Positions 25,829 through 34,285 of a DNA stretch of 64,000 nucleotides are shown piece by piece. The notes under the pieces were generated by a model that worked only from the letters and a program-made list of their open reading frames with translations, ran no database searches and had not been told where the DNA came from. Made by a program: the position numbers and the translations under genes. The DNA is from Microbispora sp. NBC_01189 (GTDB lineage: Bacteria > Actinomycetota > Actinomycetes > Streptosporangiales > Streptosporangiaceae), in assembly GCF_036010665.1 (NCBI RefSeq), contig NZ_CP108581.1:5513501-5577500 (forward strand). The letters are read 5' to 3'. Each line of letters starts with the position of its first letter. Positions within the stretch are counted from its first letter, which is position 1.

Positions 25829-26860
25829 TCAGGTGGCATACGCGGCCGGACATGCCGGTCGCCGCGAGACCGCTGAGGCGCGATCGTACGGGTTGACGGG
25901 CTCGCCGGAGGGCCGCGCCTCGCGCGGGTCGCCGGGGAAGTACGGATGGACGAACCCGTCGCCCGCGTCGCAGCTCGCGCCGAACAGCGCCGACCGGTCG
26001 CCGTCCAGCCAGACCACCAGCCTCCCGCCCTCCCGGTAGGCGGCGAACTCGCTCCTGTGGTGCTCGACGACCCTCGTCACGGTCAGGGAGTCACCGGGCC
26101 GGGTGACGGGATGGACGAACAGGTAGTCGGCCTCGATCCGGACGCCTCCGCCGGTCCGCGCGCCGACCGTCGTCGCCCCGGAGACCTTCACGACGTCCCC
26201 GGCCGGCTCGGCCGCGCCGGGCGCGAGGCTGAAGACCCACGAGCGGGTGCCGGACGGCCCGCTCTCGTCCAGCCCGCTGAGGAACGTCTCGCGCTGCCGG
26301 GGGTGCAGCAGGCCGGCGAACCGATCCGGCCGGCCGCCGCGGACCGTCGCGGGGTCGAGGTGCGCGGCCGACAGCAGCCCCCGCACCCGCAGCAGCGCGC
26401 GGCCGACCTCGTCCTCCGTGAGCCCGCCCAGTTTCCGCGCCGGCGGCATGACCAGCCCCTCCTCGCCGTCGGCGAACCCGGCAGCCGGGGTGCCCGTGAA
26501 CGGACCGGCGGGCGCCGGGTCGAGGTCGGCCAGGCCCTCCTCGCCGTCGGGGATCGGTGTCAGCACCGGGCCGGGCCGGGCGACCACCGCGCCGGTGACG
26601 AACCGGTCGTCGTCCCCGGGCGCCGTGCCGCCGACGCCCAGTCGCTCCAGGGCGTCGGGCCGTACGGTGACGACAAGGCCCACGACGAGGACGGCGGCGG
26701 CGATCGCCACCAGCACGGCCGGCAGGCGGCGCCGCTTCGCCCGGCGGGTGAGGGGGTCCCGCTCCGCCGCCGTGACCATGCTGCGGATCTCGTCCTCGCC
26801 GAACTGCGCGACCAGCGCCTCGAAACGCGCGTCGATGTCATCGGGGTCCGCCGGCCGCAC
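25829..26860 (-). CDS. membrane-anchored protein of unknown function
   Basis: 343 aa. A short cytoplasmic head (DDIDARFEALVAQFGEDEI), one transmembrane helix (LPAVLVAIAAAVLVVGLVV near residue 60) and a long extracytoplasmic part with no known domain. Three Cys residues are present, two near the end. The GTG at 26860 follows GGAGGG; an upstream in-frame GTG would add 16 residues without a ribosome site. It is divergent from the RDD gene. The same neighbourhood in other actinomycetes carries unassigned genes, so a conserved but unknown envelope role is possible. Confidence 0.6.
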   Translation of the reverse strand: MRPADPDDIDARFEALVAQFGEDEIRSMVTAAERDPLTRRAKRRRLPAVLVAIAAAVLVVGLVVTVRPDALERLGVGGTAPGDDDRFVTGAVVARPGPVLTPIPDGEEGLADLDPAPAGPFTGTPAAGFADGEEGLVMPPARKLGGLTEDEVGRALLRVRGLLSAAHLDPATVRGGRPDRFAGLLHPRQRETFLSGLDESGPSGTRSWVFSLAPGAAEPAGDVVKVSGATTVGARTGGGVRIEADYLFVHPVTRPGDSLTVTRVVEHHRSEFAAYREGGRLVVWLDGDRSALFGASCDAGDGFVHPYFPGDPREARPSGEPVNPYDRASAVSRRPACPAAYAT

Positions 26861-26991
26861 GGTTCCCTCCAAACGCCTGAGTCGTAAATGGCCCACCATA
26901 CAGGGCATTTGATGGGTTCGACCTGCCCCATCATGGACGGCTTCGCGGCCGCACGCCAGGGCGGTGACCCTCCCCGATACGCTGATGAACC

Positions 26992-27453
26992 ATGAGTGAC
27001 CGGCAGCCGCGTTGGACGCAGACCTGGCTCGGCGGCACCCGCGCCGCCGGCATCGACCTCGGCTACCCCGGCGAGCGGCTCGGCCTGCCGGAGCACGGTC
27101 CCGGCGCCGTCGCGGGCTGGGGGCGCAGGCTCGGCGCGGTCCTGGTCGACTGGCTCCTGTGCACCTGGGCCATCGCCGGTGGTCTGCTGCGCGTCCGCGG
27201 CGCCGACGTCAGCGCGGTCGGCCTCGGCGTGTTCGCCGCGGAGTACGTCCTGCTGGTCGGCACGATCGGGACGACCCTGGGCATGCGGTTGTTCGGCATC
27301 CGCGTGGCCGGGCTCGACGGCGGGCGGCCGCGCTTCCTCGGCGTGCTGATCCGCACGCTCCTGCTGTGCCTCGCCGTACCCGCCCTGATCTGGGACCGCG
27401 ACCGGCGCGGCCTGCACGACCGCGCGTCCGGCACGGTGGTCGTCAACCTCTGA
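26992..27453 (+). CDS. RDD-family membrane protein
   Basis: 153 aa. The RDD signature is visible: WGRRLGAVLVDWLLCTWA with Arg and Asp in helix 1, then GTTLGMRLFGIRVAG and the final DRRGLHDRASGTVVV. Two to three helices. RDD proteins are small membrane proteins of mostly unknown role; some have been tied to ion transport. RDD genes commonly sit close to glnA in actinomycetes. Right after the stop a 15-bp GGCCCGTACGGGAAC unit is repeated twice (27455-27484). Confidence 0.85.
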   Translation: MSDRQPRWTQTWLGGTRAAGIDLGYPGERLGLPEHGPGAVAGWGRRLGAVLVDWLLCTWAIAGGLLRVRGADVSAVGLGVFAAEYVLLVGTIGTTLGMRLFGIRVAGLDGGRPRFLGVLIRTLLLCLAVPALIWDRDRRGLHDRASGTVVVNL

Positions 27454-27454
27454 C

Positions 27455-27484
27455 GGCCCGTACGGGAACGGCCCGTACGGGAAC
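27455..27484 (+). repeat. 15-bp tandem repeat after a stop codon
   Basis: Two exact copies of GGCCCGTACGGGAAC follow the RDD stop by one base, each containing the palindrome CCCGTACGGG. Confidence 0.7.
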
Positions 27485-27501
27485 GGCGCGGCCCCGCGCG
27501 G

Positions 27502-28158
27502 TCACGGTTCGACGAGGCCGGCCCGGATGGCGTAGCGGGTCAGGTCGAGCCGGTCGCGCATGCCGAGCTTCTGCAGGATGTTCGCGCGGTGCCGGTCGAC
27601 GGTCTTCGCGCTGATGTAGAGCGTCTCCGCGATTTCCTTGGCGGAGTTGCCCTCGGCGATGAGCTTGACGATCTCCTCCTCGCGGGGCGTCAGGATGCTG
27701 TCCGGCACCCGCTCGCCCTGGCGGGCGCGCTGGAGGTAGTCGCGGATGAGGGCGGTGACCGCGCCGGGGTAGAGGAAGGGCTCTCCGCGCATCGCCGCCC
27801 GGCAGGCCTCCAGCAGGTCCTGGTCGGCGACCGACTTGAGCACGTAGCCCGACGCGCCGGCCTTGAGCGCCTCGAAGAAGTACTGCTCGTTGTCGTACAT
27901 CGACAGGATCAGGATGCGGATGCCGGGGGCGCGCCGTGAGATCTCGCGCGCGGCCTGGATCCCGGTCATGCGGGGCATCGCGATGTCCAGGATGGCGAGG
28001 TCGATCGCCTCGGCGCGGGCGGCCTCGACCGCCTCGGCGCCGTCGGAGGCCTCCGCGACCACCGTGAGGTCGGGCTCCGCGTCGAGGATCAGCCGCAGAC
28101 CGCGACGGACCAGCGCGTGGTCGTCCGCCAGCAGGATGCGGGTCCTGGTGTTCTCCAC
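27502..28158 (-). CDS. NarL-family response regulator
   Basis: 218 aa. Receiver with DDHALVRRGLRLIL, phospho-acceptor Asp in AILDIAMPRMTG and Lys in YVLKSVA, then a LuxR HTH (LTPREEEIVKLIAEG; AKEIAETLYISAKTVDRH). The GTG at 28158 lies three bases after the stop of the cognate kinase and has AAGGAG inside the kinase 3' end, so the pair is co-translated. Likely target: the divergent operon at 29.4-31.8 kb or its own promoter; not provable from sequence. Confidence 0.92.
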   Translation of the reverse strand: MENTRTRILLADDHALVRRGLRLILDAEPDLTVVAEASDGAEAVEAARAEAIDLAILDIAMPRMTGIQAAREISRRAPGIRILILSMYDNEQYFFEALKAGASGYVLKSVADQDLLEACRAAMRGEPFLYPGAVTALIRDYLQRARQGERVPDSILTPREEEIVKLIAEGNSAKEIAETLYISAKTVDRHRANILQKLGMRDRLDLTRYAIRAGLVEP

Positions 28159-28161
28159 CGC

Positions 28162-29259
28162 TCAGCTCTCCTTCACCGTGTGTGGGGACGACGACGAGAC
28201 CGGGGACGACGACGAGACCGGGGACGACGACGCGACCGGGGGGACGACGAGACGCACGTCCGTGCCACCGCCGGGCGGGGAGTCGATGGTCAGCCGGGCG
28301 CCGATGAGCAGGGCGCGCTCGCGCATCCCGCGGATGCCGGCGCCCTCGGTCCGGGCGCCCCCGCACCCGTCGTCGGTGATGCGCAGGGTGAGCCGCCCGT
28401 CCTCCTCGGTGAGCGACAGCTCAACCTGGCGGGCGCGGGAGTGCCTGGCCACGTTCGTCAGCCCTTCCTGGGCGATCCGGTAGAGGACGAGCTCGACCTC
28501 CTCGCTGAGCGCGGGGAGCCGCGGGTCGACGTCGCGGATGATCCGGATCCCGCTCGCCTGGGAGAAGTCGCTGCCGAGCGCGCTCAGCGCGCTGTGCAGG
28601 CCGAGGTCGTCGAGGACGCCCGGCCGCAGCCGCCTGGCGACCTGCCGCACCTCGTCCAGGCTGGCCCGCACCGTCTCCTGCGCGGAGCACAGCTCCCCCC
28701 GGAGCTCCTCGGGCGCGCGGTCCACGACGCGCTTGAGTTCCAGCAGCGCCACGGTGAGGCTCTGGCCGATCTCGTCGTGCAGCTCCCGCGCGATCCGCCG
28801 CCGTTCCCCCTCCTGCGCGGCCAGCGCGTGCGCGCTGCTCGCGCTGCGCTCGGCTTCGAGCCGTTCGAGCATCTCGTTGAACGTGCCGATGACCTGGGCG
28901 AGGTCGCCGTTTCCGCTGTCGGTGAGCCGGTCGCCCGCCCGCAGCAGGTCGACCCGCCGCATGAGGGTGGTGAGCGCGTCGAGCGGGGCGAGGCTCTGGC
29001 GGATCAGCAGCGCGTTGGCCGTGATGATCAGGGCCAGCCCCACGGTCAGGACCGGTATCTCGGTGAGCAGGACCGGTGAGGACACCGTGGCGGGGGAGAC
29101 CGCGAGCACCAGCGTCCCGGCGGTGAAGACCAGTCCGTTGATCACGAACAGCCGCCAGAACAGGGCCCGGGCCGGGCGCCGCGACCGCGGCGCCGCCGGC
29201 GGACGGCCGGTCCGCCGGTCGTCGTGCCGGCCATTGCTCCGGTCAGTGCGCTCGTTCAC
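28162..29259 (-). CDS. sensor histidine kinase with HAMP-like linker
   Basis: 365 aa. Two helices (LFVINGLVFTAGTLVLAV, IPVLTVGLALIITANALLI) bracket a short periplasmic loop, followed by a HAMP-like segment (SLAPLDALTTLMRRVDLL), the HisKA_3 box RELHDEIGQSLTVALLEL and HATPase_c (LYRIAQEGLTNVARHS, DDGCGGARTEGAGIRGM). The tiny sensor loop suggests a membrane or small-molecule cue. The GTG at 29259 is chosen because longer forms run into the divergent promoter; the start is uncertain. The C-terminus ends in a repeated SSSSPV tail encoded by an 18-bp tandem repeat. Confidence 0.85.
   Translation of the reverse strand: MNERTDRSNGRHDDRRTGRPPAAPRSRRPARALFWRLFVINGLVFTAGTLVLAVSPATVSSPVLLTEIPVLTVGLALIITANALLIRQSLAPLDALTTLMRRVDLLRAGDRLTDSGNGDLAQVIGTFNEMLERLEAERSASSAHALAAQEGERRRIARELHDEIGQSLTVALLELKRVVDRAPEELRGELCSAQETVRASLDEVRQVARRLRPGVLDDLGLHSALSALGSDFSQASGIRIIRDVDPRLPALSEEVELVLYRIAQEGLTNVARHSRARQVELSLTEEDGRLTLRITDDGCGGARTEGAGIRGMRERALLIGARLTIDSPPGGGTDVRLVVPPVASSSPVSSSSPVSSSSPHTVKES
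28184..28237 (-). repeat. 18-bp tandem repeat x3 in the kinase C-terminus
   Basis: Three copies of GGGGACGACGACGAGACC (the last with one change) encode a Ser/Pro/Val-rich tail after the ATPase domain. The period keeps the frame. Confidence 0.8.
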
Positions 29260-29431
29260 ATTCCACAGCCTGCTCGTTCTCGTACGCGGGTGTCCATGCG
29301 GGGTGCTCCCCATCTCGTGGGGGTCGCTACATGTCATACCTCTCCCGATATGGGTGCCGGACCCGATGGTCCCCGGGCGGGCCATTGCGAAGACTGGAAC
29401 AGCAGGCAACGACGGACGGGAGGTATCCGAG

Positions 29432-29704
29432 ATGGACGTGACCAGCGCCACCCTGCCCGGCGTCGCCACCGTGCACCAGTGCGTCACCCGTGACGGCCCG
29501 AGCTTCGGGGTGCTCGTCGAGAAGTCCGGCCGCCGGCGGCTCCTCTTCTACGACCCAGCGGAACCCGACACGGTGCTGCAGGCGATCAGCCTGGAGCAGT
29601 GCGAGGCCGACCAGCTCGCCGACATCCTGCACAGCAGGCCCGTCCTCGATCGGCTCGCCCATCTCGAACGCCGTTTCACCGAGTTCACCCAGGCGGCCCG
29701 ATGA
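29432..29704 (+). CDS. small protein resembling the N-terminal domain of KhtT-type antiporter subunits
   Basis: 90 aa. ATG at 29432 with GGGAGG eight bases upstream. The pattern [33 protein letters not shown], then a helix with EADQLADIL recalls the N-terminal beta-domain of the regulatory subunits of cation/proton antiporters (KhtT/TrkA-C type), but the ligand-binding TrkA-C domain is missing. First gene of an operon with a CBS-domain protein (ATGA overlap) and an ArsB/NhaD-like permease, so a regulatory role in ion transport is a reasonable inference. Confidence 0.6.
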   Translation: MDVTSATLPGVATVHQCVTRDGPSFGVLVEKSGRRRLLFYDPAEPDTVLQAISLEQCEADQLADILHSRPVLDRLAHLERRFTEFTQAAR

Positions 29705-30207
29705 CCATGGCAACGAACCTCCGTCTCCCCGATCGATGTGATGACCTGATGCAAGCGCGCGAAGTCGTCGTGAACCTGCCGACGGTGACGGTCCACGACC
29801 CCGTCTCCCGGGCCGTACGGATCATGGTGCTGAACCGGATGCCGGGGCTGATCGTGGTGGACGACCGGAGACGGCCGAGCTGGGTGCTGCCCGGCACGCA
29901 GGTGCTGCGTCTCACGGTGCCCGGGGCCTACCAGGAGGACGCGGCGCTCGCCCGGGCGATCGACGAGGCGCACGCCGACCGCTTCTGGCAGGAGCTGGCC
30001 GGCATCACGGTGGGAGACTGCCTGCCGCCCCAGCCGCCCAGGCCGGTGACGGTGCCCCTCGACGCGACCCTGCTCGAAGTGGCCGCCCTCATGACCCGGC
30101 TGCGCAGCCCCATCGTCGCGGTCGTCGACCGCGACGGCGCCCTGGCCGGCGCGATCACGCTGGAGCGGCTGCTTACCAGCCTGGCCCTCGTCCCGCCGGC
30201 CGACTGA
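29701..30207 (+). CDS. CBS-domain protein
   Basis: 168 aa. A CBS pair: the first repeat is around [18 protein letters not shown] then [18 protein letters not shown], the second around [18 protein letters not shown] then [22 protein letters not shown] pairs bind adenosyl ligands (AMP, ATP, SAM) and switch partner proteins. It overlaps the preceding gene in ATGA and comes before the permease, so it probably gates or reports on that transporter. A GC-rich hairpin follows (30219-30252). Confidence 0.85.
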   Translation: MTMATNLRLPDRCDDLMQAREVVVNLPTVTVHDPVSRAVRIMVLNRMPGLIVVDDRRRPSWVLPGTQVLRLTVPGAYQEDAALARAIDEAHADRFWQELAGITVGDCLPPQPPRPVTVPLDATLLEVAALMTRLRSPIVAVVDRDGALAGAITLERLLTSLALVPPAD

Positions 30208-30218
30208 CCGCCAGGCAC

Positions 30219-30252
30219 GGGCCGGGGAGGCCGCCCCCGCCTCTCCCGGCCC
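30219..30252 (+). terminator. hairpin after the CBS gene
   Basis: GGGCCGGGGAGGC (30219-30231) pairs with GCCTCTCCCGGCCC (30239-30252) with one bulged base. It lies 12 bp past the CBS stop. It may end or attenuate transcription before the permease gene, which starts 215 bp later. Confidence 0.5.
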
Positions 30253-30466
30253 GTCACGTCGCCTGCCACGGCGCTTTCCCCGCCTGTCACGCGCTTTCCG
30301 CTGTCACGTCGCGCCGTGCGGCGTGTCCCTGCTCCGGAGGTTCCGTCATTCATCGCTTCGCCATGCCGTCGCCGTCCTCGTCGCGCCCTCCCGCCGGGAC
30401 GCCGTGCCGGACCTCCGCCGTTCACGCCCGCGCCGCCCGCCCCGCCGGACCCCCGGGGCGTCGTAC

Positions 30467-31753
30467 GTGAGCGCCGTCGCCTCTTTCTCGATCTTCCTGG
30501 CGGCGTTCGCCCTCATCGCGTCGGAGAAGGTGCACAAGGTCAAGGTGGTCCTCGTCGCCGCCGGCGCGATGGCCGTCCTGGGGCTGATCCCCGGCGACGA
30601 GGTGTTCTTCTCCGAGACCGCCGGCATCGACTGGAACGTCATCTTCCTGCTCCTCGGCATGATGATCATCGTCGGGGTCATCAAGCAGACGGGCGTCTTC
30701 GACTACCTCGCCATCTGGGCGGCGAAGAGATCCAGGGGCAGGCCCTACCGGCTGATGGTCATGCTGATGATCATCACTGCCGTCGCCTCGCCGTTCCTGG
30801 ACAACGTCACCACGATCATGCTCGTCGCGCCGGTCACCGTGGTCGTCTGCGACCGGCTCCGCATCCCGGCCCAGCCGTACCTGATCGCCGAGGTCCTGGC
30901 GTCCAACATCGGCGGCGCGGCGACGCTCATCGGCGATCCCCCCAACATCATCATCGGCAGCCGCGCCGGGCTGACCTTCAACGACTTCCTCGCCCACATG
31001 GCGCCGATCGTGGTCGTCGTCTTCGTGGTGTTCGTGCTGCTCACCCGCGTGCTCTTCCGCAGGTCGTTCCACTACGACCCCGAGCGGGTGGCCGCGGTGA
31101 TGGCGCTGCAGGAACGGCGGGCCATCACCGACCCCCGCCTGCTCGTACGGTGCCTGATCGTGCTCGCCGGGGTCGTCGCCGGGTTCTGCCTGCACGCCGT
31201 GGTGCACGTGGAGCCGTCGATCGTCGCCCTGGTGGGCGCCGGGGTGATGCTGCTGGTGTCCCGCGCCGACGTGCCGGAGGTCCTGCGCGAGGTCGAGTGG
31301 ACCACGCTGGTCTTCTTCATGGGCCTGTTCGTCATGGTCGCCGCACTCGTGCACACCGGCGTCATCGCGACGATCGGCGGCTGGGCGGTCGGCGCGCTCG
31401 GCGACGACTACTTCCTCGCGGCCACGGCGCTGCTGTTCGGCTCCGGGGTGCTGGGCGCGTTCTTCGACAACATCCCCTACGTCGCCACGATGGTGCCGGT
31501 CGTGGAGGAGATGGTCGCCCAGGCGCCGGACGGGCAGACGGGCCAGGCGCTGTGGTGGTCCTTCGCCCTGGGCGCCGACTTCAGCGGCAACGGCACCGCG
31601 GTGGCGGCGAGCGCCAACGTCGTGGCCGTCGGCATCGCCGCCCGGACCGGCCACCGCATCGGTTTCTGGCAGTTCACCAGGTACGGCATCCTGGTCACCG
31701 TGCTGAGCATCACGATCGCCTGGGGCTACGTCTGGCTGCGTTACTTCCTCTGA
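30467..31753 (+). CDS. ArsB/NhaD (SLC13-like) family ion permease
   Basis: 428 aa with about eleven helices. Family marks: IDWNVIFLLLGMMIIVGVI, the first re-entrant region with SNIGGAATLIGDPPNIII, and the second half with WTTLVFFMGLFVMVAAL, FFDNIPYVATMVPV and SGNGTAVAASANVV. These permeases move Na+/H+, arsenite or dicarboxylates; the substrate is not certain. The GTG at 30467 is chosen because it begins directly before helix 1; the in-frame 48 residues upstream (from 30323) are basic, Pro-rich and have no ribosome site. The genes before it (KhtT-N-like, CBS) suggest a regulated cation transporter. Confidence 0.82.
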   Translation: MSAVASFSIFLAAFALIASEKVHKVKVVLVAAGAMAVLGLIPGDEVFFSETAGIDWNVIFLLLGMMIIVGVIKQTGVFDYLAIWAAKRSRGRPYRLMVMLMIITAVASPFLDNVTTIMLVAPVTVVVCDRLRIPAQPYLIAEVLASNIGGAATLIGDPPNIIIGSRAGLTFNDFLAHMAPIVVVVFVVFVLLTRVLFRRSFHYDPERVAAVMALQERRAITDPRLLVRCLIVLAGVVAGFCLHAVVHVEPSIVALVGAGVMLLVSRADVPEVLREVEWTTLVFFMGLFVMVAALVHTGVIATIGGWAVGALGDDYFLAATALLFGSGVLGAFFDNIPYVATMVPVVEEMVAQAPDGQTGQALWWSFALGADFSGNGTAVAASANVVAVGIAARTGHRIGFWQFTRYGILVTVLSITIAWGYVWLRYFL

Positions 31754-31778
31754 CGTGCCGCTGACCTGCCGCGCGCAC

Positions 31779-31844
31779 GGCGCGGTGCTCTGGAAGGGCG
31801 CGGTGCTCCAGAAGGGCGCGGTGCTCTAGAAGGGCGCGGCGCAG
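31779..31844 (-). repeat. 18-bp tandem repeat x3 spanning a stop codon
   Basis: Three 18-bp units of the form GGCGCGGTGCTCTGGAAG (31779-31796, 31797-31814, 31815-31832) and a partial fourth. On the minus strand the codon after APF reads TAG in the unit that ends the methyltransferase gene, but CAG and TGG in the units beyond. Confidence 0.8.
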
Positions 31845-32617
31845 TGGAAGATCGCCGTGCCGGGCAGCAGGCGCCCGCGCAGCGGGCTCCAGCCGCCCCA
31901 GGAGCGGTCGTGGCCGGGCGGCCACTCCGGCTCGGTCAGGCCGGTCAGCGTCAGGCCGGCGCCGGTGATCAGGCCGACCCAGTCGCCCAGCGTCCGGTGG
32001 TGCTCCACGTACGACGGCTCACCCTCGTCGTCGTACTCGACGTACGGCGACCGGTCGAAGTAGGGGCGGTCGGCGGTCAGGCCGCGCGGCCCGGGATCGT
32101 CGGGAAACGCCCACCGGACGGGGTGGCTGACGGAGAACACGAACCGGCCGCCGGGACGCAGCACCCGGCGCACCTCGGCCAGCACCGCCCGAGCGTCCGC
32201 GACGAACGGCAGGGCGCCGTAGGCGGAGCACGCGAGGTCGAAGGAGCCGTCCGCGAACGGCAGCGTCTCGGCGTCGGCCTGCACGACGGGCAGCTCCACT
32301 CCGGCCGCCATGTCGATGCGCCGGGAGTGCTGCAACTGCCGATGGGACAGGTCGGCGCCGACGACCGTCGCGCCCTGCCCGAGCAGCCATCGGCCGCACT
32401 GCCCGGCCCCGCACCCGATCTCCAGGATCCGGCGGCCGGCGACCTCGCCCAGCAGGCGCGCGCCGGCCTCGTCGAGCCCCTCGGGGCACCAGACGAAGCC
32501 GTCGTCGCGTAGGAACCCGCCGTGCTCGGCCTGGTAGTCGTCGGCCGCGCCGTCCCACCAGCCCCGGTTGGCCCGGGAGGTCTGCGACCGGGAGACCGGC
32601 CGCCGTCCGGCGTCCAC
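31826..32617 (-). CDS. class I SAM-dependent methyltransferase
   Basis: 263 aa. Motif I ILEIGCGAGQCGRWLLGQG, acidic residue in VVGADLS, motif II region ADAETLPFADGSFDLACSAY, and motif III VLRPGGRFVFSVSHPV. It resembles UbiE/type 11 methyltransferases; the substrate is unknown. The GTG at 32617 is 27 bp past the DUF4191 stop, so it is probably the last gene of the lipB-lipA-DUF4191 transcription unit. The 3' end lies in an 18-bp tandem repeat. Confidence 0.88.
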   Translation of the reverse strand: MDAGRRPVSRSQTSRANRGWWDGAADDYQAEHGGFLRDDGFVWCPEGLDEAGARLLGEVAGRRILEIGCGAGQCGRWLLGQGATVVGADLSHRQLQHSRRIDMAAGVELPVVQADAETLPFADGSFDLACSAYGALPFVADARAVLAEVRRVLRPGGRFVFSVSHPVRWAFPDDPGPRGLTADRPYFDRSPYVEYDDEGEPSYVEHHRTLGDWVGLITGAGLTLTGLTEPEWPPGHDRSWGGWSPLRGRLLPGTAIFHCAAPF

Positions 32618-32644
32618 GTGTCGTCGTCTTCCGAGCGGTTCTCG

Positions 32645-33316
32645 TCAGCGCATCTTCGGGCCGCGCGGCATGCGCATGCCCTTGGGGATCGGCCCCTTCG
32701 GCATCGGCACGGCGGGGGTGAGCGCGCGCATCCGGTTGTTGACCTCGGACACCGCGCCCTTCTTGAGGTTGCGGGGCAGCTTCATCATGTGCCGCTGGAG
32801 CTTGGCCAGGGGGACCTGGCCGTCGGCGTCACCGCACTGGATGTCGTAGACCGGCACGTCGGTGGCGACGCGCTGCACGCGCTTCTTCTCCGCGACGAGC
32901 ATCCGCTGGACCCGGTTCGGCGGGCCCTCGGAGACCAGGATGACCCCCGGAAAGCCGACCACCCGGAAAATCATGTCCTGGTCGCGGTTGACCGCGACCG
33001 GCTTCTCCTCGACGTACCACGTGCCGCGCAGGCTCTGCAGGATCGCGTACGACGCGCCCGGCCGCCCGTGCAGCATGGAGTACTGCGACTTCTGCGCGTA
33101 ACGGCTGAAGACGAACATGCCCACGAGGACGGCGGCGAAGACGCCGAAGACGATCCACGTCCAGCCGAAGATCACACCGATGACGACGAACAGGGCGAGC
33201 GTTCCCGCAGCCGACGCGTAGACGATCGGCATGCCCTTCGGATTCGCCTGTTGAATGATCTGTGCGACCATCCGGATCTGCTTGAGGCGTCCCGGAGCCG
33301 CTGCGTCTTTGGCCAT
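32645..33316 (-). CDS. DUF4191 membrane protein
   Basis: 223 aa. Two adjacent helices (PIVYASAAGTLALFVVIGVIF, WIVFGVFAAVLVGMFVF) after a basic head (RLKQIRMVAQIIQQANP), then a cytoplasmic domain with GTWYVEEKPVAVNRDQDMIFR, GFPGVILVSEGP and RVQRMLVAEKKRVQR. This is the actinobacterial DUF4191 pattern, a family usually found next to lipA; its function is unknown. The C-terminal tail is rich in Pro, Met and Lys/Arg. Confidence 0.88.
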   Translation of the reverse strand: MAKDAAAPGRLKQIRMVAQIIQQANPKGMPIVYASAAGTLALFVVIGVIFGWTWIVFGVFAAVLVGMFVFSRYAQKSQYSMLHGRPGASYAILQSLRGTWYVEEKPVAVNRDQDMIFRVVGFPGVILVSEGPPNRVQRMLVAEKKRVQRVATDVPVYDIQCGDADGQVPLAKLQRHMMKLPRNLKKGAVSEVNNRMRALTPAVPMPKGPIPKGMRMPRGPKMR

Positions 33317-33361
33317 GTCCTGAAGGATACAAACGCCGAGCTGACTTAATGAAAACGAGAC

Positions 33362-34285
33362 TCACGCACGGGCGGCGATCGCCTGCTGGTAGAGCCGTCC
33401 GGCCCGGTAGGACGAGCGGACCAGCGGGCCGGACATGACGCCGGCGAAGCCGATCTCCTCGGCCACGCGCTGCAGCTCGACGAACTCCTCGGGCTTGACC
33501 CAGCGGTCCACGGGGTGGTGGCGCGGGGTGGGCCGCAGGTACTGCGTGATCGTCACCAGGTCGCATCCGGCCTCGTGGAGGTCGCGCAGCGCCTGGACGA
33601 TCTCCTCCCGCTCCTCGCCCATGCCGAGGATGAGGTTCGACTTGGTGACTAGCCCCGCCTCGCGGGCCATGGTGATCACCGCGAGCGACCGCTCGTAGCG
33701 GAACGCCGGGCGGATCCGCTTGAAGATCCGCGGCACGGTCTCGATGTTGTGCGCGAAGACCTCGGGCCGGGCGGAGAAGACCTCCTCCAGCTGGCCGCGG
33801 TCGCCATTGAAGTCGGGCGCCAGCAGTTCGACGCCGCAGCCGGGGACCATCTCGTGGATCTGCCGGGCGGTCTCGGCGTACAGCCAGGAGCCGCCGTCGG
33901 GCAGGTCGTCGCGGGCGACGCCGGTCACCGTGGCGTAGCGCAGGCCCATCTGGAGGACCGACTCGGCGACGCGGCGCGGCTCGTCCCTGTCGTACTCCGC
34001 GGGCCTGCCGGTGTCGATCTGGCAGAAGTCGCAGCGCCGGGTGCACTGGTCACCCCCGATGAGGAAGGTGGCCTCGCGGTCCTCCCAGCACTCGGAGATG
34101 TTGGGGCAGCCCGCCTCCTGGCACACGGTGTGCAGCCCCGCGCCCTTCACCAGCGATTTGATCTCGGTGAAGTTCGGGCCGTTGCGCAGCCGCGTCTTGA
34201 TCCACGGCGGCTTCTTCTCGATGGGGACCTGGCTGTTGCGCACCTCCAGGCGGAGGAGCTTTCGACCTTCCGGAGCGACCGTCAC
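33362..34285 (-). CDS. lipA: lipoyl synthase
   Basis: Radical-SAM enzyme that inserts two sulfur atoms into protein-bound octanoyl groups, giving lipoyl cofactor. 307 aa. Auxiliary cluster cysteines are in [13 protein letters not shown], the radical-SAM motif is CTRRCDFC, and the conserved C-terminal Ser is in VRSSYRAG. The GTG start overlaps the lipB stop in GTGA. Its product serves the lipoyl domain of the SucB-type E2 at 36.8-38.2 kb. The Fe-S and sulfur-supply genes at 53-56 kb are the likely upstream support. Confidence 0.96.
   Translation of the reverse strand: MTVAPEGRKLLRLEVRNSQVPIEKKPPWIKTRLRNGPNFTEIKSLVKGAGLHTVCQEAGCPNISECWEDREATFLIGGDQCTRRCDFCQIDTGRPAEYDRDEPRRVAESVLQMGLRYATVTGVARDDLPDGGSWLYAETARQIHEMVPGCGVELLAPDFNGDRGQLEEVFSARPEVFAHNIETVPRIFKRIRPAFRYERSLAVITMAREAGLVTKSNLILGMGEEREEIVQALRDLHEAGCDLVTITQYLRPTPRHHPVDRWVKPEEFVELQRVAEEIGFAGVMSGPLVRSSYRAGRLYQQAIAARA

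Noticed and set aside
27443..28366. Arg/Gly-rich antisense frames around the NarL regulator
   Set aside because: They overlap clear domains on the other frame and carry no motifs.
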